From Chersky-806 sp036502405 (GTDB lineage Bacteria; Actinomycetota; Acidimicrobiia; IMCC26256; JAENVU01), in contig DASXYP010000097.1 in NCBI GenBank assembly GCA_036502405.1, positions 1 through 36,347 of the forward strand: 36,347 nt of DNA. Direction: 5' to 3'. The notes under the pieces were generated by a model. The model saw only the letters and a list, made by a program, of their open reading frames with translations. It made no database searches and was not told where the DNA came from. A program made the translations under genes and the position numbers. Below are positions 16,414-24,208 of the stretch, piece after piece. Position 1 is the stretch's first letter, and each line of letters begins with the position of its first letter.

Positions 16414-17546
16414 CAGGCCGCCTCCGGCTCGTGGGCGACGGGCTGGAGGGTCAGTCGCACGTCGGCGCCGAACGGGGTGACGTCCCCGATCTGCCAGCGC
16501 GCCGCCGCGGCGAGGGACTCGGGACCCGGGCCGCCGAACGCCGGCAGGGCCCGCGCCCCCAGGAGCAGCGGCGCGACGTACGCGACGACCCGGTCGGCGA
16601 GGTGCTCGTCGACGAATGCACCGTGCAGCCGGCTGCCACCCTCGATCAGGGCCTGGAGGACGGCATGGCTCCCGGCCAGCCGCGTGAGCACCTCCACGAG
16701 GTCGACGCCGTGGCCGTCCGCACCGGGCGCGACCGTCTCGACCTTCGCGCCGGCGGCCTGCCAGGCGTCGACCGCCGCGGCCGGGGCGGCATCGGTGGTC
16801 ATGACGAGCGTCGGTGCGAGGCTCACGTCGAACAGCGGGCCGGTGGCGGGCACCCGACCGCGGCTGTCGAGCAGGACGCGCAGCGGTTGCCGCTCGACCG
16901 GGGGATCGACCTCACGGACCGTGAGCTGCGGCCGGTCGGCCAGCGCGGTGCCGGCCCCGATCACCACGGCCTGGGACTCGGCCCGCAGCCGGTGGGCGTC
17001 CGCCCGCGCCTCGATCCCGGTGATCCACTGCGAGCTGCCGTCGGCCGCCGCGGTCCGGCCGTCGAGGCTCATCGCGGTCTTCACGAGCGCGAACGCCCGC
17101 CCGGTCGCGCGCTGGTGCAGGTACGGCGCCAGCGACCACCGCACCGACTCCGCGCCGGTCCCGAGGGAGACGTCGATGCCCGCGGCGCGCAGTCGCGCCA
17201 CGCCGGACCCGGCGACCCGGGCGTCCGGGTCCTCGAGCGCGACCACGACCCTGGCGACGCCTGCGGTCACCAGCGCCGCGCTGCACGGCGGCGTGTTCCC
17301 GTGGTGGTCGCACGGCTCGAGGGTGACGTAGGCGGTCGCGCCCCGGGCCCGGTCGCCCGCGTCGCGGAGGGCGGCGGCCTCGGCGTGGGGACCGGCCGGG
17401 TAGGGGCCCGTGGCGCCCCGGCCGACGATCTCGGCGTCGCGGGCCAGGACGCAACCGACCCACGGGTTCGGCGGGGTGACGAGGCGGGCGGACTCGGCCA
17501 GCTCGCCGGCCGTCGCCATCAGCTCCTCGTCCGATCCTGCACCCAC
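16413..17546 (-). CDS. ribD: Bifunctional riboflavin biosynthesis deaminase/reductase
   Basis: Deaminates the pyrimidine product of GTP cyclohydrolase II and reduces its ribosyl side chain. It is 377 residues. The deaminase domain (about 10-145) carries the zinc ligands in PHAEAAAL and LEPCDHHGNTPPCSAAL. The NADPH-dependent reductase domain (about 155-370) includes VKTAMSLDGRTAAADGSSQW. The GTG at 17546 has GGAGG at 6-nt spacing, and that Shine-Dalgarno sequence sits inside a hairpin downstream of an FMN riboswitch. An internal ATG at codon 10 is a weaker alternative. First gene of the six-gene rib-hisG operon. Confidence 0.96.
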   Translation of the reverse strand: MGAGSDEELMATAGELAESARLVTPPNPWVGCVLARDAEIVGRGATGPYPAGPHAEAAALRDAGDRARGATAYVTLEPCDHHGNTPPCSAALVTAGVARVVVALEDPDARVAGSGVARLRAAGIDVSLGTGAESVRWSLAPYLHQRATGRAFALVKTAMSLDGRTAAADGSSQWITGIEARADAHRLRAESQAVVIGAGTALADRPQLTVREVDPPVERQPLRVLLDSRGRVPATGPLFDVSLAPTLVMTTDAAPAAAVDAWQAAGAKVETVAPGADGHGVDLVEVLTRLAGSHAVLQALIEGGSRLHGAFVDEHLADRVVAYVAPLLLGARALPAFGGPGPESLAAAARWQIGDVTPFGADVRLTLQPVAHEPEAA

Positions 17547-17603
17547 GGCGCACCTCCGGCCTCGGGGGTGCGCCGACGGCGACCGGCACCCGGTCGCGGG
17601 TGC
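17547..17603 (-). promoter_or_regulatory. ribD: Expression platform sequestering the ribD Shine-Dalgarno sequence
   Basis: GGCGCACC (17574-17567) pairs with GGTGCGCC (17554-17547), an 8-bp stem that buries GGAGG (17557-17553) directly before the GTG start. An alternative pairing joins GGGTGC (17591-17586) to GCACCC (17571-17566), which would free the Shine-Dalgarno sequence. A third stem, GCGACCGG (17597-17590) with CCGGTCGC (17586-17579), or GCACCC (17603-17598) with GGGTGC, competes for the middle segment. The pairings are seen in sequence; the ligand response is inferred. Confidence 0.6.
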
Positions 17604-17613
17604 GGCTCGTCGT

Positions 17614-17747
17614 CGTCCTCTCCCATCCGGACTGTGACCGTCGGCCCGAGAGTCTCACTCGGTCGGCCCCCAGCTGGAAGCTGGAGGTTCGCGGGCTCCC
17701 CCGAAGGGTTACCGCCGGTCGGGACTTTCACCCGCACCCCGAGGACG
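17614..17747 (-). ncRNA. FMN riboswitch (RFN element)
   Basis: Senses flavin mononucleotide and represses riboflavin genes. On the minus strand the core reads GTGAAAGTCCCGACCGGCGG near the 5' end, then GAGCCCGCGA, and GTCCGGATGGGAGAGGA near the 3' end, all RFN consensus blocks. Stem P1 is CGTCCTC (17747-17741) with GAGGACG (17620-17614), 7 bp. The element starts about 55 nt after the predicted transcription start and ends 67 nt before the ribD GTG. The rest of the 349-bp gene-free stretch (17547-17895) holds the promoter, an inverted repeat and the expression platform. Confidence 0.95.
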
Positions 17748-17808
17748 TCTTCAGTTGGGTTGACCCGGCCCCTCCGGACCGGCCTGGCTCCACGTGACTC
17801 GCAGGCTG

Positions 17809-17837
17809 AGATTACCACCCTGCGTCCAGAATTGGAA
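17809..17837 (-). promoter_or_regulatory. Candidate promoter of the rib operon
   Basis: Minus-strand TTCCAA (17837-17832) and TAATCT (17814-17809) are separated by exactly 17 bp. Transcription would start near 17802, upstream of the riboswitch. The stretch is unusually AT-rich for this window, which supports a promoter. The -35 hexamer is imperfect. Confidence 0.5.
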
Positions 17838-17855
17838 CACGTTTCTATTTCGTGT
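17837..17855 (-). promoter_or_regulatory. Inverted repeat at the rib promoter -35
   Basis: ACACG and CGTGT form a 5-bp inverted repeat around a 9-nt AT-rich centre, sharing one base with the -35 hexamer. It could be an operator, or a termination signal for the mog gene upstream. Nothing distinguishes the two from sequence alone. Confidence 0.3.
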
Positions 17856-17879
17856 GACGCACGTCCGATGGCCCGGTGC

Positions 17880-17895
17880 GCCCGTCGGGGCGGGC
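17880..17895 (-). terminator. Hairpin immediately after mog
   Basis: GCCCG and CGGGC form a 5-bp stem with a 6-nt loop, starting right at the mog stop codon. There is no T-run. It is a weak candidate terminator before the rib promoter. Confidence 0.28.
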
Positions 17896-18375
17896 CTAGT
17901 GGGGGCGGCCGCCGGCGAGGAGGTCGAGCGCATGGGGCACCGCGGGCAGGACCGCCTCGAGCGCCTCGACCGCCCCGCTCGCGGAGCCTGGCGTGTTGCA
18001 GATCAACGCGGCGCCCCGCGTCCCGCAGACCCCACGGGAGAGCATCCCGAACCCGCGGCCGCCCTCGTCGCTGACCCGGCGGATCGCCTCGGCCAGGCCG
18101 GGCGCCTCTCGCTCGATCGCCGCGCGCGTCCCCTCCGGCGTGAGGTCGCGCGGGCCGAACCCGGTGCCACCGGTCGTGACGACGAGGCCCGCGAACCCCG
18201 CAGCCATCTCACGCAGCGCGTCGGCGACGGCGTCGACGCCGTCGGGGCTGACCCGGTGCTCCGCGACATCGAAGCCGGCGTCGGTCAGGCGGGCGACGAG
18301 CGCGGCACCCGACCGGTCCTCGCGCCCACCTCCGGCGACGCCGTCCGAGACGGTGAGGACCTTCGCCGCCGGCAC
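17896..18375 (-). CDS. mog: MogA/MoaB-family molybdopterin adenylyltransferase
   Basis: A single MoCF-binding domain of 159 residues, like MoaB/Mog proteins that adenylate molybdopterin before molybdenum insertion. The signature TTGGTGFGPRDLTPEGT (about 67-83) is intact, and the C-terminal NTPGSASGAVEAL (about 127-139) is the second conserved block. The GTG at 18375 is 5 nt after the rpe stop; a CTG overlapping that stop (CTGA) is an alternative. Relatives in actinobacteria often keep the name MogA or MoaB without proof of which step they perform. No other molybdenum-cofactor gene is in the window, so its place between rpe and ribD is unexplained. Confidence 0.88.
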   Translation of the reverse strand: MPAAKVLTVSDGVAGGGREDRSGAALVARLTDAGFDVAEHRVSPDGVDAVADALREMAAGFAGLVVTTGGTGFGPRDLTPEGTRAAIEREAPGLAEAIRRVSDEGGRGFGMLSRGVCGTRGAALICNTPGSASGAVEALEAVLPAVPHALDLLAGGRPH

Positions 18376-18380
18376 CGTGG

Positions 18381-19046
18381 TCAGGTGGCGACGAGCTCGG
18401 GCCAGGCCGCGGCCCGGATGTCCGCCGCGGCGGCCACCGGGTCCGCGGCATGGAAGATCGCACTGCCCGAGACGAGGATGTCGGCCCCGGCCTCCGCGGC
18501 GAGGTGTGCGGTCGCGACGTTGATGCCCCCGTCGATCTCGAGCTCGACATCGAGCCCGCGCTCGTCCACGATCCGGCGGGCCGCGCGGATCTTGTCGAGG
18601 ACCGCCGGGATGAACGACTGGCCCCCGAAGCCCGGGTGCACGCTCATGAACAGGAGGATGTCGATCTCCTCCAGGTACGGCAGCACCGCCTCGAGCGGCG
18701 TCTCGGGATTGTGCACGAGGCCGACGCGCATCCCGTGCGCGCGCATGCGGTCGAACAGCGGCCGCGGGTCGCCGAGCTCGACGTGGACGGTGCACGAGTT
18801 CGCGCCCGCGGCGGCGAAGTCGTCGAGCAGGTCCGCCGGGTTGTCGATCATCAGGTGGCAGTCGAGGTAGAGGTCGGTGTGGGGGCGCAGGCACTTCACC
18901 ACCGGCGCGCCGATGGTGAGGTTCGGCACGAAGTGCCCGTCCATCACGTCGACGTGGAGGAGGTCGGCCTGCGGGCGGATCCGCGCGACCTCGTTGGCGA
19001 GCTCCGCGAAGTCGGCGGACAGGATCGACGGGGCGATCTTTCCCAT
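18381..19046 (-). CDS. rpe: Ribulose-phosphate 3-epimerase
   Basis: Interconverts ribulose 5-phosphate and xylulose 5-phosphate in the pentose phosphate pathway; ribulose 5-phosphate is also the RibBA substrate. It is a 221-residue TIM barrel. Metal and catalytic regions are LHVDVMDGHFVPNLTIG near 31 and FMSVHPGFGGQSF near 132, with EIDGGIN near 176. The ATG at 19046 has no Shine-Dalgarno sequence, but a TAGTCT element ends 7 nt before it, suggesting a leaderless transcript. The mog gene follows after 5 nt. Confidence 0.96.
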   Translation of the reverse strand: MGKIAPSILSADFAELANEVARIRPQADLLHVDVMDGHFVPNLTIGAPVVKCLRPHTDLYLDCHLMIDNPADLLDDFAAAGANSCTVHVELGDPRPLFDRMRAHGMRVGLVHNPETPLEAVLPYLEEIDILLFMSVHPGFGGQSFIPAVLDKIRAARRIVDERGLDVELEIDGGINVATAHLAAEAGADILVSGSAIFHAADPVAAAADIRAAAWPELVAT

Positions 19047-19053
19047 GAGCCCG

Positions 19054-19059
19054 AGACTA
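19054..19059 (-). promoter_or_regulatory. Candidate leaderless -10 element of rpe
   Basis: TAGTCT on the minus strand ends 7 nt before the rpe ATG, which would put the transcription start at the start codon. It lies in the 36-bp gap after rsmB. No -35 match is clear. Confidence 0.35.
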
Positions 19060-19082
19060 CCGAGGGCGGGCGCCCAGGCCGC

Positions 19083-20396
19083 TCATGCCGGGCGCGTCAG
19101 CGTGAGCAGGTACATGCCGTCGGTGCCGGCCTCCTGGGGCAGCAACCGGGCACCGCGGCCCAAGGCGCGCCACGGCGCGGGCGGCGGCGGCTCGGCGAGG
19201 AAGCCGGGAAGCGATGCTGCGGCCCACTCGTCGACACCCAGCGTCTCGGCGCGCGTCAAGGTGCACACCGAGTAGACCAGCCGACCACCGGGACGAACCA
19301 TCGTCGCCGCAGTCGTCAACAGCTCGCGCTGGAGCCCCGCGAGCAGCTCCACCGCGTCGGGCTCGATCCGCCAGCGGGCCTCCGGACGGCGACGCAGCAC
19401 CCCGAGGCCGGAGCACGGCGCATCGACGAGCACCCGGTCGAACGAGCCCGCGACAAGCGGCAGGCGGCGGCCGTCGGCCCCGACCGGCGCGACCGACGTC
19501 AGCCGGAGCCGTCGCGCCGCCCGCGTGACGAGACCGAGCCGGCCGGGATGGACGTCGACCGCGACCACCGAGCCGATGTCCCCCATCGCCTCCGCGAGCG
19601 CGGTCGCCTTCCCGCCGGGCGCGGCCCCGACCTCGAGCACCCGCTCCCCCGCGCGTGCGTCCACCGCGGACGCCACCGCCTGGCTCGCCTGGTCCTGAGG
19701 CGTGGCCCGGCCGTCCCGGACCGCGGGGATGGCCGCGGGGTCCCCGGCGCCCCGCACGATCAGCGCATCCTCGACCAGCGCGCCGCGCTCGACCGCGGCG
19801 CCCGCGTCCGTGAGCTCGGCCGCGACCGCGGCGGCGTCGGCCCGCCGGGGGTTCACGCGCAACGTGAGCGCCGCCGGCTCGTTCGCGTGGGCCAGCGCGG
19901 CAGTCGCGTCCTCGACGCCGAGGTCCGCGAAGAGCCGCTCGACCACCCAGTCCGGCATCGACGTGCGGATCCCGACCGCGGTGACCGAGTCACCCGAAGG
20001 CCAGGGCCACGGTGGCCCGAGCGACGCCACCCGGCGCAGCACCGCGTTCGCGTAGCCCTTGGCGCGCGGCGTCGACACTGCGAGCGCGCCGACGGTCTCG
20101 CCCACCGCGGCGTGCGCCGGCACCCCCTCGACGAGCTGGTAGGTGCCGAGCCGCAGCGCCGCGCGCACCGGCGCATCCACATCGTCGAGGTCGCGGTCGA
20201 GCACCGGAGCGAGCAGCGCATCGAGCGAGCGACGACGGCGCAGCGTCCCGTAGACGAGCTCGGTGGTCTGCGCGCGCTCCCGTTGCTCCATTCCCGATCG
20301 GCGGAGCAGGGCGGGGACCAGGACGTTCGAGTACGCACCGTCCTCGACCCGGACCAACGCGTCGATCGCGACCGTGCGCGGGCGTCGCGCGGTCAC
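19083..20396 (-). CDS. rsmB: 16S rRNA m5C967 methyltransferase (RsmB/Fmu type)
   Basis: A SAM-dependent rRNA cytosine-5 methyltransferase of 437 residues. The N-terminal NusB-like RNA-binding domain (about 1-135) includes ELVYGTLRRRRSLDALLAP. The methyltransferase domain (about 230-437) has GAAPGGKATALAEAMGD for SAM binding, VDAPCSGLGVLRRRPEARW with one catalytic Cys, and VYSVCTLTRAET with the second Cys. The GTG at 20396 overlaps the fmt stop as GTGA, which sets the start; longer readings run into fmt. It follows fmt as in many bacteria, linking rRNA modification to initiator-tRNA formylation. Confidence 0.93.
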   Translation of the reverse strand: MTARRPRTVAIDALVRVEDGAYSNVLVPALLRRSGMEQRERAQTTELVYGTLRRRRSLDALLAPVLDRDLDDVDAPVRAALRLGTYQLVEGVPAHAAVGETVGALAVSTPRAKGYANAVLRRVASLGPPWPWPSGDSVTAVGIRTSMPDWVVERLFADLGVEDATAALAHANEPAALTLRVNPRRADAAAVAAELTDAGAAVERGALVEDALIVRGAGDPAAIPAVRDGRATPQDQASQAVASAVDARAGERVLEVGAAPGGKATALAEAMGDIGSVVAVDVHPGRLGLVTRAARRLRLTSVAPVGADGRRLPLVAGSFDRVLVDAPCSGLGVLRRRPEARWRIEPDAVELLAGLQRELLTTAATMVRPGGRLVYSVCTLTRAETLGVDEWAAASLPGFLAEPPPPAPWRALGRGARLLPQEAGTDGMYLLTLTRPA

Positions 20397-21229
20397 GCGA
20401 ACGGTGCGTCGCCGCGATGACCGGCGAGCCACGCGGCGTACGGCATCGCCCGCTTGCCCTCGGGCTGCACCTCGTCGGCGACGAACCGACCACCGTCCAC
20501 GTGCGCGCGCCAGACCTTCAGTCGCTTGCCGTCCACCGTGGTCCAGGCCCCGGGGCGCGGGTTCCCGGCGAGGACCGTGCGCACCAGATCGGCTGGCGGC
20601 GCGCCCGGATCGAGCTCGAACTCCTCGACCGTGAGCTTGTCGGCGTAGGTCGGCTCGCCGACCTGCGGGGCGGCCACCAGGCTCGGGACCTCGGGCAGCG
20701 TCGCGACCAGCAGGTCGGTGCCCAGCCCGACCAGGCGATCATGGAGCTCGCCGGCGGTCTCGGTCGGCTCGATCGGCGTGCGCACCGACGCGAACACCGG
20801 ACCGGTGTCGAGCCCGGCCTCGATCGCCATCAGGTCGACCCCGGTCTCAGGGTCGCCCGCGAGGATCGCGCGCTCGACGGGGGCCGCCCCGCGCCAGCGC
20901 GGCAGGAGCGAGAAGTGCAGGTTGACGAACCCGTGCGGGAGCGCTTCGAGCAACGGTACGGGCAGCAGCTGACCGAACGCGACGACCACCCCGAGCTCGG
21001 CCCCCGTCGCGTGGACCTGGTCCACCACCTCGCGCGCCCGTTCCGGCGTCGCAACCGCGAGGCCCAGGTCGCCCGCGGCGACCTTCACCGGGCTCGGGAC
21101 GAGGGCGCCGCCCCGGCCCCGCTTGCGGTCGGGCTGGGTCACGACGAGCGCGATCTCGTGGCCGGCGTCGTGCAGCGCCCGCAGCGGGCGCACGGCGTCG
21201 CGGGGAGTGCCCAGGAAGACGACGCGCAC
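20393..21229 (-). CDS. fmt: Methionyl-tRNA formyltransferase
   Basis: Formylates Met-tRNA-fMet using 10-formyltetrahydrofolate. VVFLGTPRDAVRPL opens the Rossmann-like domain. NLHFSLLPRWRGAAPVERAI (about 103-122) carries the conserved Asn-x-His with SLLPR, and TGVDLMAIEAGLDTGPV follows. At 278 residues it is shorter than the E. coli enzyme; the C-terminal OB-like tRNA-binding domain is reduced but recognisable (about 200-270). The GTG at 21229 is 12 bp after the def stop, so def-fmt-rsmB form a unit. Confidence 0.95.
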   Translation of the reverse strand: MRVVFLGTPRDAVRPLRALHDAGHEIALVVTQPDRKRGRGGALVPSPVKVAAGDLGLAVATPERAREVVDQVHATGAELGVVVAFGQLLPVPLLEALPHGFVNLHFSLLPRWRGAAPVERAILAGDPETGVDLMAIEAGLDTGPVFASVRTPIEPTETAGELHDRLVGLGTDLLVATLPEVPSLVAAPQVGEPTYADKLTVEEFELDPGAPPADLVRTVLAGNPRPGAWTTVDGKRLKVWRAHVDGGRFVADEVQPEGKRAMPYAAWLAGHRGDAPFA

Positions 21230-21241
21230 GCGGTGGCCGGA

Positions 21242-21766
21242 TCAGCCGAGCAGGCGGGCGGGCACACCTTCCGCGGCCAGGCTCATCTCCTGGTCGCGGA
21301 TCGCCCTGAGGGCCTTCTTGCGCTCGTCCGGGTCGACCCGGTCGATCGCGAGGATCCCGTCGAGGTGGTCGATCTCGTGCTGGAACATGCGGCCGAGGTA
21401 GTCGTCCGCCTCGATCAGGATCTCGTTGCCGCCCACGTCCACCGCCCGCAGGGTGACCAGCTCGGGGCGGACGATCTCGAACCCGATGCCCGGGATCGAG
21501 AGGCAGCCCTCGGTCCATTCGGTCTCACCCGAGGACTCGACGATCTCCGGGTTGATCGCGACCTGGGGGCCGTCGTCGGTCTTGAAGACGAAGAAGCGCC
21601 GCCCGATCCCGACCTGCGGCGCCGCGAGGCCGCCGCCGTCGGCCTCGTACATCGTCTCGTACATGGCGTCGATCGTGCGCGCGAGGGTCCCGTCGACATC
21701 TTCGACGTCCTTCGCCCGCTGCTTCAGCACGGGGTCACCGAATTGGCGGATCTGGTAGGTCGCCAC
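21242..21766 (-). CDS. def: Peptide deformylase
   Basis: Removes the formyl group from nascent N-termini. At 174 residues it has all three family motifs: GGGLAAPQVG near 45, EGCLSIPG near 87 with the metal-ligand Cys, and QHEIDHLDG near 130 with the two His ligands and catalytic Glu. I use the GTG at 21766, giving VATYQIRQFGDPVLK, since further upstream reading adds 20 unlike residues. A TATCCT element ends 6 nt before it, consistent with a leaderless mRNA. The next gene, fmt, provides the formyl group removed by this enzyme. Confidence 0.96.
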   Translation of the reverse strand: MATYQIRQFGDPVLKQRAKDVEDVDGTLARTIDAMYETMYEADGGGLAAPQVGIGRRFFVFKTDDGPQVAINPEIVESSGETEWTEGCLSIPGIGFEIVRPELVTLRAVDVGGNEILIEADDYLGRMFQHEIDHLDGILAIDRVDPDERKKALRAIRDQEMSLAAEGVPARLLG

Positions 21767-21772
21767 GGCCCC

Positions 21773-21778
21773 AGGATA
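21773..21778 (-). promoter_or_regulatory. Candidate leaderless -10 element of def
   Basis: TATCCT on the minus strand ends 6 nt before the def GTG, so transcription would begin at about the start codon. The sequence around it resembles the rpe promoter candidate (GGTA-N2-CT-N-GGGC). The -35 region is not convincing. Confidence 0.4.
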
Positions 21779-21850
21779 CCAGGACACCCCGGTTTCCCGG
21801 ACCTTCCGGGCCCGGTCGGGCGTCACCTCCGGTCGCTCAGGATGTGGGCT

Positions 21851-24142
21851 TCACTCGAAGGCCGCGCCCAGCTCGCGCAGCATCTCCATCATCCGCGCCG
21901 GCGCGTCCGGTCCGGGCTCCCCCGGCGTGTAGGTGACCGCGTGCAACGTCCCGGAGTACGGGAACGGGCCGAACCGCTCGAAGATCTCCCACGAAACCGG
22001 CGAGCGCCGGTCGATCCCGACGTCGATGCCCTCGAACGGCGCGATGCCGAACAGCATCGGGACGCCGCCCATGACCACCCGCACGTCGCCCTCGACCGAG
22101 AGGGTCAGCTCCCACTGCCGGCCCTCCGTGGCCCGCAGGTCGGCGACCACCTCGCGGACCCCATCGGGCATCGGTCCCCCGTCGACCTCGAGCATCCGGC
22201 CCCGCCCGTTGTTGTGCGCGAACCACAGGACGCCGTCGAGCACGTAGAGCGCGTAGCCCGCGCCCTGGTCACCGTGGGCGACGAGCATCCCGGCATCCGC
22301 GGCCCGGTGCTCCAGGTCGACGCGGATGGACAGCGACCGGAACCACAGCAGCTGGACCGAGCGCCACCGCTCGAGCGTGGGCGTGCCCCGCCGGATGGTC
22401 ACCGGCTCTGCGTAGACCTCGCTGCGGGCCGGCCGCTGCAGGTACTTGATGCTGCTGCCCTCGTCGAGCGGGTACACGTAGCTCTCCCACGCGAGCTCCT
22501 CCCACGCCGCGGCCATCTCGCGGACCCGTTCGGGCTCCTCGGCCGCGAGGTTGCGCAGCTCGGTCGGGTCCGCGTGCAGGTCGTAGAGCTCCCACTCGGC
22601 GTCGTCGAACGGGGTCAGCGGCTGGTGGAGGGTCACGAGCTCCCAGCCGTCGCGGTACAGCCCGCGATGCCCGTTGCACTCGAACACCTGCTGCGGGTGC
22701 GCGCTGGGTGCGTCGGGTTCGGTGAGCGTGGCGGCGAGGCTCGCGCCCGCGAGCGGCGCGAGCGTGACCCCCTGGCGCGTCGCAGGCCGCTCCACGCCGA
22801 CGAGGTCGAGCAGGGTCGGCAGCAGGTCGGTCACGTGCGCGTACTGCCGCCGGATCGAGCCACGCTCCCCCAGCCCGTCGGGCCAGGAGAGGCAGAAGGG
22901 GACTGAGTGCCCGCCCTGGTGCGTGTTGATCTTGTAGAGCCGGAACGGGGTGCCCGACGCCATCGCCCAGCCGCGCGGGTAGTGCGGCGTCGTCCGCGGG
23001 CCTCCGATCTGGTCGAGGCGCGCGTAGTCGGCGTCGATGTCGTCGCCCTGGAGCAGGTGCACGTAGTACGCGGTCGTCCCGGTGACCTCGCCTTCGCGGG
23101 ATGCGCCGTTGTCCGAGAGGAACACGAAGATCGTGTTGTCGAGCCGGCCGAGCGCCTCGAGCTCGGCGACGAGGCGGCCGACGTTCTGGTCGATCCGGTC
23201 GACCACCGCCGCGTAGACCTCCATGTGCCGCGCGAACAGCTCCTGCTCGCGCCCGTCGAGGTCGTCCCATGCTCGGACGTCGTGGTTCTTCTCGGTGTTG
23301 CGCGGTGCGAGCTCCAGCCCCTCGGGCACGATCCCCAGCTCCTGCTGGCGCGCGAACCGCTCCGCGCGCAGTGCGTCCCACCCGGCGTCGTAGCGGCCCC
23401 GGTACTTGGCCATCTCCTCGGCACGAGCGTGGAGCGGCGCGTGCACCGCACCGTGCGCGAAGTACAGGAAGAACGGCTGCTCCGGATTGCTGGCCGTGCG
23501 CTCGCGGATCATCGAGATCGCGCGGTCGGTCAGGTCGTCGGTGAAGTAGTAGCCGTCCGGGTACCGGTCGACCTCGACCAGGTGGTTGTCCTCGACGATC
23601 CGGTGCGGGTGGTGGAGGTTCGTGAACGCGTCGAGGATCCCGTAGAAGCGGTCGAACCCGCGCTGGCACGGCCACGAGTGCTGGGGACCGGCGGCCGAGC
23701 AGTCCGAGTCCTTGGCCAGGTGCCACTTCCCCACCATCATCGTGGCGTAGCCCGCCTGGTCGCGCAGGATCTCCGCGATCGTCGCGGCGTCCGCCGGCAG
23801 CTCCTCGGCGTAGCCGGGAAACCCCGGGTCGAGGTGCGCGACCGTCCCGAAGCCGGCACGGTGGGACTCGAGACCGGTCAGGAGCGCAGCGCGCGTCGGG
23901 GAGCAGAGCGGCGCAGTGTGGAAGTTGGTGTGCCGTACCCCGCGCGCCGCGAGTGCGTCGAGGTTCGGCGTGTCGATCTCCGACCCGTAGCAGCCGAGGT
24001 CCGCGAACCCCAGGTCGTCCGCGAGCATGACGACGACGTTCGGCGCGTCCGCAGGTGGAGTAGGGCGCGCGGGCCACGCACCCTGCGATCCCGCGAACGT
24101 GCGTCCGACCTGCCCCTCGTAGCCCGGGTACTTCCTGGTCAT
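21851..24142 (-). CDS. Arylsulfatase (FGly-dependent, AtsA-like)
   Basis: A sulfate-ester hydrolase of 763 residues, close in layout to mycobacterial AtsA as I remember it. Metal-binding D42/D43 lie in MLADDLGF. C80 starts the CSPTRAALLTG signature and would be converted to formylglycine by a sulfatase-modifying enzyme. GKWH (138-141) supplies a Lys and a His, H234 lies in HGAVHAPLH, and D344/N345 in FLSDNGAS complete the metal site. A C-terminal beta-rich domain spans about 560-763. No signal peptide is visible, so the enzyme is probably cytoplasmic. The ATG at 24142 follows GGGAG. No formylglycine-generating enzyme, transporter or regulator is adjacent. The natural substrate is unknown. Confidence 0.92.
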   Translation of the reverse strand: MTRKYPGYEGQVGRTFAGSQGAWPARPTPPADAPNVVVMLADDLGFADLGCYGSEIDTPNLDALAARGVRHTNFHTAPLCSPTRAALLTGLESHRAGFGTVAHLDPGFPGYAEELPADAATIAEILRDQAGYATMMVGKWHLAKDSDCSAAGPQHSWPCQRGFDRFYGILDAFTNLHHPHRIVEDNHLVEVDRYPDGYYFTDDLTDRAISMIRERTASNPEQPFFLYFAHGAVHAPLHARAEEMAKYRGRYDAGWDALRAERFARQQELGIVPEGLELAPRNTEKNHDVRAWDDLDGREQELFARHMEVYAAVVDRIDQNVGRLVAELEALGRLDNTIFVFLSDNGASREGEVTGTTAYYVHLLQGDDIDADYARLDQIGGPRTTPHYPRGWAMASGTPFRLYKINTHQGGHSVPFCLSWPDGLGERGSIRRQYAHVTDLLPTLLDLVGVERPATRQGVTLAPLAGASLAATLTEPDAPSAHPQQVFECNGHRGLYRDGWELVTLHQPLTPFDDAEWELYDLHADPTELRNLAAEEPERVREMAAAWEELAWESYVYPLDEGSSIKYLQRPARSEVYAEPVTIRRGTPTLERWRSVQLLWFRSLSIRVDLEHRAADAGMLVAHGDQGAGYALYVLDGVLWFAHNNGRGRMLEVDGGPMPDGVREVVADLRATEGRQWELTLSVEGDVRVVMGGVPMLFGIAPFEGIDVGIDRRSPVSWEIFERFGPFPYSGTLHAVTYTPGEPGPDAPARMMEMLRELGAAFE

Positions 24143-24169
24143 GCCACTCCCCCGTTCGCGTGCTGCGCC

Positions 24170-24186
24170 GCCGTCGCGACGACGGC
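24170..24186 (-). terminator. Candidate terminator after priA
   Basis: GCCGTCG and CGACGGC form a perfect 7-bp stem with a 3-nt loop, 22 nt after the priA stop. There is no T-run. It separates the mihF-priA block from the arylsulfatase gene. Confidence 0.38.
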
Positions 24187-24208
24187 CGGACGGCGGTCTA
24201 CCAGATCG

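Noticed and set aside
20012..22906. 964-residue plus-strand open frame
   Set aside because: It is antisense to rsmB, fmt, def and the sulfatase, with composition bias and no fold-like pattern.
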